Of a DNA stretch of 58,198 nucleotides, positions 18,467 to 26,855 are shown piece by piece (position 1 is the stretch's first letter; every line of letters begins with the position of its first letter). The translations under genes were made by a program, and so were the position numbers. The DNA lies in assembly GCA_009377495.1 (NCBI GenBank), contig WHTZ01000039.1:1-58198 (forward strand), written 5' to 3'. This stretch comes from Luteitalea sp. GTDB lineage: Bacteria > Acidobacteriota > Vicinamibacteria > Vicinamibacterales > Vicinamibacteraceae. The notes under the pieces were generated by a model that ran no database searches, was not told where the DNA came from, and was given only the letters and a program-made list of their open reading frames with translations.

Positions 18467-18504
18467 CGCCGGGACGGCCAGCGCCAACATGGACCGTCCC
18501 GGCG
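18467..18504. terminator. Hairpin between convergent lasso and receptor operons
   Basis: CGCCGGGACGG pairs perfectly with CCGTCCCGGCG across a 16-nt loop. It lies 18 nt after the precursor stop and 56 nt past the stop of the convergent peptidase gene, so it probably ends both transcripts. The run after it is pyrimidine-rich rather than pure T. Confidence 0.6.
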
Positions 18505-18560
18505 GCACTTCCTTCCGGTGTCACGTTAGTCGAGCCACCTGAACGAACGCGGCGACGACC

Positions 18561-20945
18561 TCAGCGTTCAGCACCGAGCTGCTGATTGGCCCCCGCCACA
18601 GGTGAGCGCAGGCTACGCCACCGCTCGTATTGTGCCTGTTTCGCCGGACTTGGATCCTCGTAGCTCTGCAGCCAGAACCGCCACCAATCGATGTGGGCCG
18701 TGAGGGAGCGTTGCCGATGCAACGGTGTGACGGTAGAGTGCGGTGCCGTCGCGAAGTACAGCACCTCAACCGGTTTTCCCATGGCCTCGAGGCGGTCTGA
18801 CATGTCGGCGAGGGCGATCAGGCTCAGTGGGCCGTGTGCTTCGAAGAGCAGGGGCGTGCGAATGCGTGCCAGCTCCTCGTCGTGGAAAGACCTTAAGCGA
18901 TCGTTGTATTCTCGCCCGCCGCCATCGATCTTCGTCGCTGCTGCAAATCGATGCGACGAGTGGATCAACACGTAAGCTGTGTGATAGCCGGCACGGCTCC
19001 AGCCAGAAAGCCCGACGCGCGCTGGGTCAATGAGCCTCTGCCGATCGAGATACGCGATGGCGCTCTCGACGTGATCCTGTATCTGCGGGCCTTCCTCCTT
19101 CGTCTCCACCACGTCTCGAAGCGTGCTAGGCGTGCGCGTGTACAACACCATGAGGCCGCTCGCGGCAAGCATTTGAATAGCGTGCCCGCTCAATTGCCGG
19201 CTGCCGTCGAGCAGAAACGGCGTCGCCCCTCGCCCCATCACTCCATCGTCCAGCAGAATAACGAGCGGATAACGCTTGCCCGGTGCGTAGTCGACCGGCT
19301 TGATGAGATAGCCGGATGACTTGAGGGCAACCTCGCCTGACCAGCGGATCTCTTCGACCGTGCCGTAGCGACGCCGCCGCAGCGCCGGATTCAAATCAGT
19401 CAACACCGTCACGGCTTTGGTCGTGAGGTCGAGGGCCGCCAGCTCAGGTGGATCGAGCGGTGCCTCTTTCAAGCCGATAACGACACGCCCGTTGGTGGCG
19501 ACGTCGTATCGAGGACTAAACCCTTCTACCTCGCCGGCCGCTTGTGGATTATCCCACGTGCCATCAGCGCCCCTGGCCATCGTGGTAAACGCACTTCCTC
19601 GCCTAACGACGAGCGTGTTCCTGCGGCCATCCCAACGCACAACCTTCCAACCCTCGCCCAAGCCGAGTGGGGTGATGCGCCGCGTGGCAATGTCAACCTC
19701 GACCCACTGTGCAGGCGTCTGAGCGGCATCCGGTTGGTCAAGGGGCAACAGCGTGTGGATCAGGACCGCACGTCCGTCGGGCGACCAGACTGGCGGGCCC
19801 GCGTCACGACCAACACGACCAAACGGTACGTGTGGCGCGTCCACCAGTCGTTCGATCGTCCCCGTCGCAAGGTCGACAAGGCCATACGGCGCCGCCAGGC
19901 GGCGTCCAAGTGCGTTCGTCGACTCGTACGCGCGATAGCGCTCTGGATGCATCGGATGATCTCTCAAGGAGTATGGAAACAGCAGTGCATAGCGTCCCTC
20001 TGGGCCCGAGGTTAGCGACGCGATCAACTTCAACATCGCGTCTTCGTCCAGCGAGCTCACGGAAACAGGTGCCTGTGCTTTCGCTACTGGATTCTTTTCG
20101 TCTCGCGCTCGTGGGCGGCTCTGCCGCGAATCAAAGATTAACCTCGGCCTGCTAGCTGGGGCGCCTTCACATGACGAGACCAGAAAATACTGACGCACTT
20201 GGCGCGGCATGGTGCCTTGCACCGCGAGCAATCCGGTTAGCAAAGGTTGGCGGTTGGGGAACATCGTGCGGTCGAACACAAAGGCGCCCTCGCGCTCTCG
20301 GCGCCTGGCGCGATCGTTTTCATCTGCCTCGCTGGCGACAGCGGAGAACATCTGGAGCTCACCATCTTGGCTCATCGCATACGAGCGCACTTCAGTCGGG
20401 TGCCGCGTGAGCCGTCGTAGCCTCTTGCTGACGCTGTCGAGGGCGTACACCTGGCGAGGCTCGCCATGTCGCGTGCCGAGGAACACGACCGTGCGGTTGT
20501 CAGCGAGAAACGTCAGATCCTTAATCGGCGTCGCACTCTGGTCGTCAGGATCCCCAGGGAAGTCAACCGAGAAGATGGGAGTCGATCGTGCGCGTGGATT
20601 TCGAAGCGCGTGCTCGGTGTCGAACACCAGCAGCGAATAGACGTTCACGTTGCGGGAGAGATCACCCCGCCAGACCACGGCGGCGAATTTCGACCCATCG
20701 GGCGAGAAGACCGCAACGCTACCGGTTGTGCTCACGTCGGATTGTACGCGCACCATGGCAATGGCATCAGCCACCGTGGCTGTGGGCCGTGCATCCTCGG
20801 CCGACCCCTCACCGCGTGCCGCGGTCACCTGCGCGTGGCGCGCACGAGCGACAAGATGCTGCTGAGTGCTCGACAGGGTCAGGAGTACGCCTGCTACCAG
20901 ACACGGGAACACACGCGCTGAACCAAGACTAACAAGACGAGTCAT
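18561..20945 (-). CDS. S9-family peptidase, probable lasso peptide isopeptidase-like
   Basis: This 794-residue protein has an N-terminal signal segment (VFPCLVAGVLLTL), a beta-propeller (about 60-500) and an alpha/beta-hydrolase domain (about 530-770). The nucleophile is S650 in GLSGWSRAGY and the likely His is H736 in TAPHSTVTP, followed by DWWRFWLQ as in the lasso isopeptidase (AtxE2-type) family. At the usual Asp position I see A703-H704-G705-P, with no acid, and the Ser-to-His distance (86) is shorter than in AtxE2 or DPP4 (about 110). It may be a degenerate or altered isopeptidase. It is 31 nt downstream of the TonB receptor gene, convergent with the lasso locus. Confidence 0.72.
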   Translation of the reverse strand: MTRLVSLGSARVFPCLVAGVLLTLSSTQQHLVARARHAQVTAARGEGSAEDARPTATVADAIAMVRVQSDVSTTGSVAVFSPDGSKFAAVVWRGDLSRNVNVYSLLVFDTEHALRNPRARSTPIFSVDFPGDPDDQSATPIKDLTFLADNRTVVFLGTRHGEPRQVYALDSVSKRLRRLTRHPTEVRSYAMSQDGELQMFSAVASEADENDRARRREREGAFVFDRTMFPNRQPLLTGLLAVQGTMPRQVRQYFLVSSCEGAPASRPRLIFDSRQSRPRARDEKNPVAKAQAPVSVSSLDEDAMLKLIASLTSGPEGRYALLFPYSLRDHPMHPERYRAYESTNALGRRLAAPYGLVDLATGTIERLVDAPHVPFGRVGRDAGPPVWSPDGRAVLIHTLLPLDQPDAAQTPAQWVEVDIATRRITPLGLGEGWKVVRWDGRRNTLVVRRGSAFTTMARGADGTWDNPQAAGEVEGFSPRYDVATNGRVVIGLKEAPLDPPELAALDLTTKAVTVLTDLNPALRRRRYGTVEEIRWSGEVALKSSGYLIKPVDYAPGKRYPLVILLDDGVMGRGATPFLLDGSRQLSGHAIQMLAASGLMVLYTRTPSTLRDVVETKEEGPQIQDHVESAIAYLDRQRLIDPARVGLSGWSRAGYHTAYVLIHSSHRFAAATKIDGGGREYNDRLRSFHDEELARIRTPLLFEAHGPLSLIALADMSDRLEAMGKPVEVLYFATAPHSTVTPLHRQRSLTAHIDWWRFWLQSYEDPSPAKQAQYERWRSLRSPVAGANQQLGAER

Positions 20946-20976
20946 TGGAATCTCCGACGTTCACTCGTTCAGCTCG

Positions 20977-23835
20977 CTAGAACTTCAGGGATGCGCTGAC
21001 CGAGGCAGAGCGCGGGAGCTGGCGGCCTGTTCCCAAGCCGAAGTTCGGGCTGTCAAGTTGATTCGCGTTGAGCAACTCGAGGAAACGATCGCCGTTGAGG
21101 ACGTTGAAGATGTCCACGGACAGTAAGAGCTCGCGTTCGGCGAGCCTTAGGGATTTGCCGAGCCTGAGGTTCAGCTGATGAAACGCCGGGATTCGGAACT
21201 GTCCTTCACCGCGTGTTGGGAACGCAAATCGAATTGTGGTTGATAGCGGATTCTGCACCGTGCGGCCGTTCGAGAGTTGCACGAGGCTTGGCCCGAACGC
21301 CGGATCCGGGGCACTGACCCGCCTGACGATCGGTCCAGACCACGGCCCGCTCTGCACCTGATAGCTGGTCGCGAGCTGCAGACCAAGCGGTATTTGGAGC
21401 GCCGCCGCCAGGCGAAACACATGATCCCGCCATGACTGGTTGAGCGCCATGTTCGTGCCCGACAGACTATTGGTATCTGCCGTCGTCCCAACCGTCGTGC
21501 CGATGCCACGATCATTCGGGAACGCCGCTGGCTGTAGGAACGACGCGGGGTCGTTCGGCTGCCACGTCCCCGCCAGGTGACGCCACTGGCGCGTGTAGGT
21601 CAGGCTCAACTGCAGGTGACGTGAGCGCTTGGCGATCCGAACATCCAGTCCGTTGTACACGGGCCAGCTCCACACGTTGTGCGTCACGCGATGGATCGCG
21701 TTGAGGTCCTCATTGCGATAGCCGACGAACACGTTGCCGTCGTAGATCCCGTTGTCTTCGATGTACGCCACCCGATCACGGTAGGCGCGGTGCAGGAACG
21801 CCACATCGGCGGTCCACTGTCCAGCAAGCTGCTGCTGGTAGCCCACCAGCCACTCATCCACATGAGGCTGGCGGCGCCCCACGTCGATGATGCGATCGGC
21901 GGAGACCGCTGATGCGCCAGGTGTGAACAGCGTCGTCTCGAAAGCGCCGTCCAAATCAACGTCGTACTCGTCACGAAAGCCACTACTCGTCGAGGTACCC
22001 CTGACCCGGGTGTTGGCGAGACTCTCATGCACGCGGCCCCACGCCGCTCGCACTACCCGGCGACCATCGGCACTCAGCGCGTAGTTCACACCGGCACGAG
22101 GACCCAGCTCGACTCGCTCATGCAGCGCGAGGTCGAAGATGGCGTCGCGTCGACGAATCATATCCACGCGTACACCTGCGGTGAGCGTGAGGCGTGTGCC
22201 TGGCCGCCACGCGTCCTGTAGGTAAAACGCAAAGTCTTGGCTGCGTCCCTCGCTCTCGATAAACTTGGCGCGGTCGTAGATGCGCCGGTGGAACGGCACG
22301 GTGCCGGCCGAGGCATCCAGGGGGTCGACCAGCACGTGCTCTTCTAGGCTGAAGCCAGCAGCCGGATATATGCGGTCGATACGCTCGACTATGCGCGGCT
22401 GGAGATAGAGACCAAACTGCCATTCGTGCGTGCCGCCCCACCCGCGCTGGTAGCCGTCGAAATCGGCGGCCACGGTCAACACACTGTGCTCAGTTCCAGC
22501 CGCGGCCCGGGCGTTGTCCAACTGAGCGATCTGGCCCGTCCCCGCGACTACCGCTCCAGTTGGCGCCGCGCGCTGGTGAATCACGCGCGCCGGTTGGGTG
22601 TCGTCTGTGAACTCGACAGGGCCTGTTTTGTCGTTGTACGAGACGGCGATACGACTCGCGAGCCCGTCCCGCCACACGGACGTGAGGCGAGCCGAGGCTG
22701 CATTCCCGCCAACTGACGACTGATAGAACACACCCGCGTCGGTGGGGCCCACCTCATCGAGTGGTGTTGCGTCGCGTTGGAAGAGGGCGTCCAGCTTGTG
22801 GTTAGCTGCGACTTGCCGTGTTTGCTTAAGTAGCCAGAGATTCGTATCGCTCTCAACATCAAACGGCGAGAAACCGGGCACGAGCTTCTCGAGAGTCTCG
22901 ATCTGACGGGCCGAGCGATCCACCGAAAAGCGATTGCGCCGAAGTTGATAACTGCCGAACAACCACCACAAGTCTCGCTGCACCGGGCCGCCAGCGGACG
23001 CGTCGAGATGGACGAAGCGCTCTGCCGGACTGCTACCGGTCGGATTGTTGTCGCCGATCCATCCATCCGCCTGCCCAGAGAGGCTGACGGTGCCTGAGGT
23101 GCGGTTTGTCCCCGTGGGTGTCGCGAGCTGCACGATCGCGCCGACCCCGAGCGGGCTGGACGCGTCGACGGTGCCGGTCTTGACCTGCACGTCGGCGATC
23201 GCCTGCTCACTCAGCGCGACATAGATCGTGTTGCCCGAAAGTGCCGACGACACCGGCGCGCCGTCCATCTGCGTCACGTTCGAGTTAGCATCAGCCCCGT
23301 GCGAGTAGTAGAACGCGCTCAGGCGGGAGCCGGGGATTCCCACGATGCCCGGGGCAAGCTGCAGACTGCCAGACCACTCGCGCTTCGGGGTTATGGGAAG
23401 CGCCCGCTGGAGATCGCCGGAGACGTTGACCGCCTGAACCGCCGTCTTCGATTCGATGAGCGGTGCCTCTTTCTGTACCACCACTGTTTCGGAGATGCTG
23501 CCGATCGTGAGCTCGAGGTCGAGGTGCGGAGTGAGACCGACGCGGATACTGATGTCCTTCCGCTCGAGGGTGGTGAATTCGGGCAGAGATGCACGCAACA
23601 TGTATGTGCCCGGCGGGAGATCGGCGAACCGATAAGTGCCCCGAGCGTCGCTGACCGCCTCGTACACGCCTGGTGCATCGGGGCTGGTCATCACCACAGT
23701 GACGCCGGGGAGAACAGCCCCCTGGGCATCGCGGACAGTACCGTGAAGAGAACCGCCTGCCGAGGGTTGCGCCCCGGCAAGGGAACCACTGATGACCCAC
23801 AGTACGACCATCGCCGCGGTAAAGCCGCGTGCCAT
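20977..23835 (-). CDS. TonB-dependent receptor with carboxypeptidase-regulatory-like domain
   Basis: This 952-residue outer-membrane receptor has a signal peptide ending near SLAGAQ, then a CarboxypepD_reg-like domain (residues 25-110, LHGTVRDAQGAVLPGVTVV). A plug domain (about 120-240) and a beta-barrel follow, ending in the aromatic residue F (SVSASLKF) needed for barrel assembly. This layout is the oar-like class common in Acidobacteriota. In proteobacterial lasso loci the isopeptidase is paired with such a receptor that imports the peptide; the same pairing here points to uptake of a lasso peptide. It is the first gene of the operon with the S9 peptidase, and a shared box lies about 125 nt upstream. 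Confidence 0.85.
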   Translation of the reverse strand: MARGFTAAMVVLWVISGSLAGAQPSAGGSLHGTVRDAQGAVLPGVTVVMTSPDAPGVYEAVSDARGTYRFADLPPGTYMLRASLPEFTTLERKDISIRVGLTPHLDLELTIGSISETVVVQKEAPLIESKTAVQAVNVSGDLQRALPITPKREWSGSLQLAPGIVGIPGSRLSAFYYSHGADANSNVTQMDGAPVSSALSGNTIYVALSEQAIADVQVKTGTVDASSPLGVGAIVQLATPTGTNRTSGTVSLSGQADGWIGDNNPTGSSPAERFVHLDASAGGPVQRDLWWLFGSYQLRRNRFSVDRSARQIETLEKLVPGFSPFDVESDTNLWLLKQTRQVAANHKLDALFQRDATPLDEVGPTDAGVFYQSSVGGNAASARLTSVWRDGLASRIAVSYNDKTGPVEFTDDTQPARVIHQRAAPTGAVVAGTGQIAQLDNARAAAGTEHSVLTVAADFDGYQRGWGGTHEWQFGLYLQPRIVERIDRIYPAAGFSLEEHVLVDPLDASAGTVPFHRRIYDRAKFIESEGRSQDFAFYLQDAWRPGTRLTLTAGVRVDMIRRRDAIFDLALHERVELGPRAGVNYALSADGRRVVRAAWGRVHESLANTRVRGTSTSSGFRDEYDVDLDGAFETTLFTPGASAVSADRIIDVGRRQPHVDEWLVGYQQQLAGQWTADVAFLHRAYRDRVAYIEDNGIYDGNVFVGYRNEDLNAIHRVTHNVWSWPVYNGLDVRIAKRSRHLQLSLTYTRQWRHLAGTWQPNDPASFLQPAAFPNDRGIGTTVGTTADTNSLSGTNMALNQSWRDHVFRLAAALQIPLGLQLATSYQVQSGPWSGPIVRRVSAPDPAFGPSLVQLSNGRTVQNPLSTTIRFAFPTRGEGQFRIPAFHQLNLRLGKSLRLAERELLLSVDIFNVLNGDRFLELLNANQLDSPNFGLGTGRQLPRSASVSASLKF

Positions 23836-23960
23836 CCATCCTCCCTGCCCGTCAAGAGACCAACTGCCTGCGGGCTGACCTATTGCAAAACTGACATCGG
23901 CAAGCAGAGACTCGCAGGACGTGTGTAGGCAATATAAGTGGTATTAGTGCGATATATTAG

Positions 23961-23972
23961 CACCTATGAGTG
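23961..23972. promoter_or_regulatory. Candidate XRE operator box upstream of TonB receptor operon
   Basis: CACCTATGAGTG lies about 126 nt upstream of the receptor start. Near-identical boxes precede both XRE genes, and CACCCATGAGTG at 24530 differs by one base. AT-rich DNA beside it (gatatatta) suggests an overlapping promoter. Control of the receptor operon by these XRE proteins is inferred. Confidence 0.45.
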
Positions 23973-24015
23973 TCATTGGTGGAGTGGGTCCGAGAGTGAA
24001 CTCGCGCGTGGCAAT

Positions 24016-24444
24016 CTATCGCCGTTTCGGTGAGCGTGAAGGGCGCTTGCGGCTGGCGCCGGGGCGTCGACGATGCGCCGATGAGGCGCCCCCAGACTCG
24101 GCACCGAACGCCTTGGCATGGGAGACGACGTGATCGGCGTGATCCGTGAGCAGGTGAAGCGTCTCTTGCACCCGTAGCCATTCGCGGAGATCGAGCGTCG
24201 GGCGGTCGCCAGCGCGTGGCGGCGCGATGAGACCAAGCATGTCGGGCAGACTCACACGGAGCCCTCGCGCAAGGCAGTCGAGCGCAGTCAGGCTCGCTTC
24301 GGCGTCGCCCCGCTCGAGTTGACCGAAGTGCTTCACTGAGAGGCCGCAGCGTGCGGCCATCTGGGCTTGCGTGAGGCCCAGCTCGTCGCGCGAAGCCCGA
24401 ACGAGGCGCCCGAGGCGCCGAATGAGCAGCGTCGCCCGTTCCAT
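24016..24444 (-). CDS. XRE-family transcriptional regulator 1
   Basis: This 142-residue protein has an XRE helix-turn-helix at residues 8-65 (LGLTQAQMAARCGLSVKHFGQLERGD). A second helical region (about 85-115, LREWLRVQETLHLLTDHADHV) may dimerise or sense a ligand. The C-terminus is a basic Arg/Ser tail. It is paralogous to the regulator at 24586-25005. Three CACC(T/C)AT-type boxes lie upstream of its start at 24482-24541, which suggests autoregulation. It sits between the receptor operon and its paralog, all on the minus strand. Confidence 0.8.
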   Translation of the reverse strand: MERATLLIRRLGRLVRASRDELGLTQAQMAARCGLSVKHFGQLERGDAEASLTALDCLARGLRVSLPDMLGLIAPPRAGDRPTLDLREWLRVQETLHLLTDHADHVVSHAKAFGAESGGASSAHRRRPGASRKRPSRSPKRR

Positions 24445-24481
24445 TTGAACTGATTATGGAGAGGGCGGCGCAACTGCTTGA

Positions 24482-24541
24482 CACCTATAGGGTAGAGTTC
24501 AGTGACTATAGAGCACCTATGGGCTATATCACCCATGAGTG
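24482..24541. promoter_or_regulatory. Cluster of three candidate XRE operator boxes
   Basis: Three related 12-bp boxes lie upstream of XRE regulator 1: CACCTATAGGGT (24482), CACCTATGGGCT (24514) and CACCCATGAGTG (24530). They match the box upstream of the TonB receptor operon. Multiple closely spaced copies fit cooperative operator binding; autoregulation is inferred. Confidence 0.45.
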
Positions 24542-24585
24542 AGCGTCGTAGGGGCTGGGAAGAGGCATCGGGACGCGTGGCCCGG

Positions 24586-25005
24586 CTACCCGCGGCGGCG
24601 CTTCGATGGGCGTCGTGTGCGGCGACTACTACGATATGTCGGGACAACGGGTCCTGACGCGTCACCGGGCACCTGCGTGTGAGAGACAAGTTGGTCGGCG
24701 TACTCCAAGAGCGCGCGCAGAGGGTCTCGCGCCCGGATCCACTCGCGCAGCGGGAGCGTCGGGCGGCCGCTGCGTGACGCGGCAGCCACCGGGGCCAGCA
24801 ACTCCAGCAGGTTCATGTCGAACGCTCGTGCTAGGCACTCGAGCGCGCTGAGGCTCGGCTCGACATCGCCGCGTTCGATATCGCCGAGATGTTTCTTCGA
24901 CATGCCGGCGCGCGCGGCAAGCTGCGCCTGTGTGAAACCGAATTCCTCACGAAAGTCGTGGATCAACCGCCCGAAGCGCCGGATGAGGGGCCCCGCCCGT
25001 TCCAT
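24586..25005 (-). CDS. XRE-family transcriptional regulator 2
   Basis: This 139-residue paralog of regulator 1 has its helix-turn-helix in FGFTQAQLAARAGMSKKHLGDI. The two share the start (MERA-LIRR-GRLI/V), the helical middle region (LREWIRARDPLRALLEYADQL) and a basic tail, so they arose by tandem duplication. Boxes related to those upstream of regulator 1 lie at 25043 and 25074. Two related repressors beside one lasso uptake operon suggest hierarchical or competing control. Confidence 0.8.
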   Translation of the reverse strand: MERAGPLIRRFGRLIHDFREEFGFTQAQLAARAGMSKKHLGDIERGDVEPSLSALECLARAFDMNLLELLAPVAAASRSGRPTLPLREWIRARDPLRALLEYADQLVSHTQVPGDASGPVVPTYRSSRRTRRPSKRRRG

Positions 25006-25042
25006 CGATGTGATTATGGAAACGGGGGACCGCCATCACGGC

Positions 25043-25085
25043 TAATTATGAGTGTTCAATTAATAGACCAGATAACCTATCGGTG
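25043..25085. promoter_or_regulatory. Two divergent candidate XRE boxes
   Basis: TAATTATGAGTG (25043) and AACCTATCGGTG (25074) lie upstream of XRE regulator 2. Each keeps about eight or nine of the twelve positions of the CACCTATGAGTG box found near the receptor operon. They are weaker than the other copies. Confidence 0.3.
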
Positions 25086-25095
25086 AGACCTCGTA

Positions 25096-25959
25096 TTAGG
25101 AAGGAGACGACGCAGGGGAGCCATCGTGCGCCGCCCTTTGGGAGCCGACAACGTGACGGCGATACGTGAGTGGTGTCAGGCCCGTGAACCTTCTGAAGAT
25201 ACGGCAGAAGTGTGACTGGTCGAAGAACCCCGCTTGCGCCGCGATGTCGGCCAGAGAGCGGTTGGGATCGGCGAGGGCGACGCGCGTGACCTCCACTCGG
25301 CGACGACGGACATAGTCGCCCGGCGTGCAGGCAAAGTGTGCGCGAAACGCTCGTGCGAGCTGCCACCGATCCACGCCGGCCACAAGCGCGATCTCGGTTG
25401 TCGTGAGCGCGCGGTGAAGCGACGCTTCGATGTGCTCGCACGCGATGCCCAGGAACGCCGGGGTCCGCCGGTCTGCAGGCCGCAGGCGCTCGTGGAGCAG
25501 GTCGTGCAGCAGCCAAAGGGCGAGCCCCTCGATGACGAGCGGCGTCGCGTTGTCGGGATCATCGAGCTCGCGGCAGAGCCGACTTGCCACAGTTTGCGCG
25601 CGAGGATCGCGGAGATGTCCGGCGTGATCCACGGCGAGCCGCTGCGGCAACGACTCGGTCAGCGAGCGCGAGAGCTCGACGATGAGACGATGGCCCCTCG
25701 TGCGGTGCTCCTCCGTATGCAGGAGACCGGCGGGGAGAAACACCAGCGTGTGTTGCGTGCGCAGCGCTCGCAACCGACCGAAGATCTCCTCGTAACATCC
25801 GTCGACGAGGTATGTGAAGAGCGCTTGCTCGTGGGCGTGCGGCGGCAAGCGTTGCCCGGCATTATACGTACACTCGCTGAGACGGACGCCATCGGCCTCG
25901 ATGGCGCGAAGCCTGCGCCCGAAGAACGTACCGGCGGGGAGGGGCGGCTCGGGAGACAT
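25096..25959 (-). CDS. AraC-family transcriptional regulator
   Basis: This is a 287-residue protein. The N-terminal part (about 20-120) has a cupin-like sensor pattern (LPPHAHEQALFTYLVDGCYEE). The C-terminal part has two AraC helix-turn-helices: ALTTTEIALVAGVDRWQLARAF and SLADIAAQAGFFDQSHFCRIF, followed by FTGLTPLTYRR. ATG 25959 has GGAG 8 nt upstream; an upstream ATG at 25995 is in frame but has less support. It is on the same strand as the XRE genes and the lasso uptake operon, but whether it controls them is unknown. Confidence 0.85.
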   Translation of the reverse strand: MSPEPPLPAGTFFGRRLRAIEADGVRLSECTYNAGQRLPPHAHEQALFTYLVDGCYEEIFGRLRALRTQHTLVFLPAGLLHTEEHRTRGHRLIVELSRSLTESLPQRLAVDHAGHLRDPRAQTVASRLCRELDDPDNATPLVIEGLALWLLHDLLHERLRPADRRTPAFLGIACEHIEASLHRALTTTEIALVAGVDRWQLARAFRAHFACTPGDYVRRRRVEVTRVALADPNRSLADIAAQAGFFDQSHFCRIFRRFTGLTPLTYRRHVVGSQRAAHDGSPASSPS

Positions 25960-26075
25960 TTGACCGGCTCCACAGCAGGCATCAGGAACCCACAATCCGG
26001 AACCCGGACCGTCGGTTACGAGACCTCTTCACGATGAGCACTCGCAGTATACCACATTTAAGTGGATCAATTCTA

Positions 26076-26091
26076 GATAAGTCAACTTATC
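26076..26091. promoter_or_regulatory. Palindromic candidate operator
   Basis: GATAAGTCAACTTATC is a perfect 7-bp inverted repeat around CA. It sits between the divergent AraC gene and the XRE hexapeptide gene, with a second partial dyad (CCAC...GTGG) at 26052-26065. It may be a regulator binding site. Confidence 0.35.
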
Positions 26092-26142
26092 GTTGGTGGT
26101 CTCGCCGACGCCCCGCGCCTACCGTGTGGAGGCGGAGGGCGC

Positions 26143-26766
26143 GTGCCACGCAAGAAGCGACCCACGGACGAGAAACGAGCCCCAGGCAAAAAGCGACCCG
26201 CGGGCGAGAAGCGCGCCTTAGGCACGGAGCGACCCGCGGGCAAGAAGCGCGCCCGAGCCGAGAAGCGTGCTCCAGGCGAGAAACGACCCGCGAACGAGAA
26301 GCGACCCACTGACCAGAAGCCACTCACCGAAGAAGAGCGTCAACTCCGGCAACAGATCCAGCAGATCAAGGACCTGTTCGGCAAGTCCCTGAGGGGCCTG
26401 CGCAAGCGAATGGGCCTCACCAACCGCGAGTGGCTCGCGACAGACGCGGGGGTTGACGACGAGACCTTGGGACGCACGGAGCGTGGCGAGGGCAATCCGG
26501 AGTTGACGACGCTTATCCGCATCGCGCTGGCCCTCGACCTGTCGCTGGCACAGCTGTTTAGCTCGATGGGTCAGAACGAAGGCGTTGGCCGACAGCTCAC
26601 CGTGCAAGAGCGTGAGGTCGCGGTGAGCACACTATGGCTCCTCCTTGAAGCCGTCACCGGTAGCACGCGTGGTGAATTGACCGAGCGGGGCATTACGCGC
26701 GCGCCATCTGAACCAGCCACGCCAGGCCACTACCCCAAGCCTCGGGCGCGGCGCGATCGCCGCTGA
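26143..26766 (+). CDS. XRE-type HTH protein with N-terminal basic hexapeptide repeats
   Basis: This 207-residue protein starts at GTG 26143 (GGAGG just upstream). Residues 4-57 are nine tandem hexapeptides of the form (E/K)-K-R-(A/P)-x-x. A helix-turn-helix of XRE type follows at about 75-135 (LRKRMGLTNREWLATDAGVDDETLGRTERG), then a helix and a basic tail. The repeat segment is strongly positive, like histone H1-type tails, and could bind DNA without sequence preference or compact a locus. It stands alone between the AraC gene (divergent) and the PBP gene. Confidence 0.75.
   Translation: MPRKKRPTDEKRAPGKKRPAGEKRALGTERPAGKKRARAEKRAPGEKRPANEKRPTDQKPLTEEERQLRQQIQQIKDLFGKSLRGLRKRMGLTNREWLATDAGVDDETLGRTERGEGNPELTTLIRIALALDLSLAQLFSSMGQNEGVGRQLTVQEREVAVSTLWLLLEAVTGSTRGELTERGITRAPSEPATPGHYPKPRARRDRR
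26152..26313 (+). repeat. Nine 18-bp tandem repeats encoding basic hexapeptides
   Basis: The 162-nt segment is nine in-frame 18-nt units within the XRE gene, giving units such as EKRAPG, KKRPAG and EKRPTD. Units vary in DNA sequence but keep the K-R core, which suggests selection on the protein. Confidence 0.8.
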
Positions 26767-26855
26767 GATCCTCGCGCGTCCGTCTGCATGCCAGTGGCGT
26801 ATCATTGAGTTGTCAACGTGAGCCCAAACGGCTCAGCTTGTTGCAGAACGTCTCG

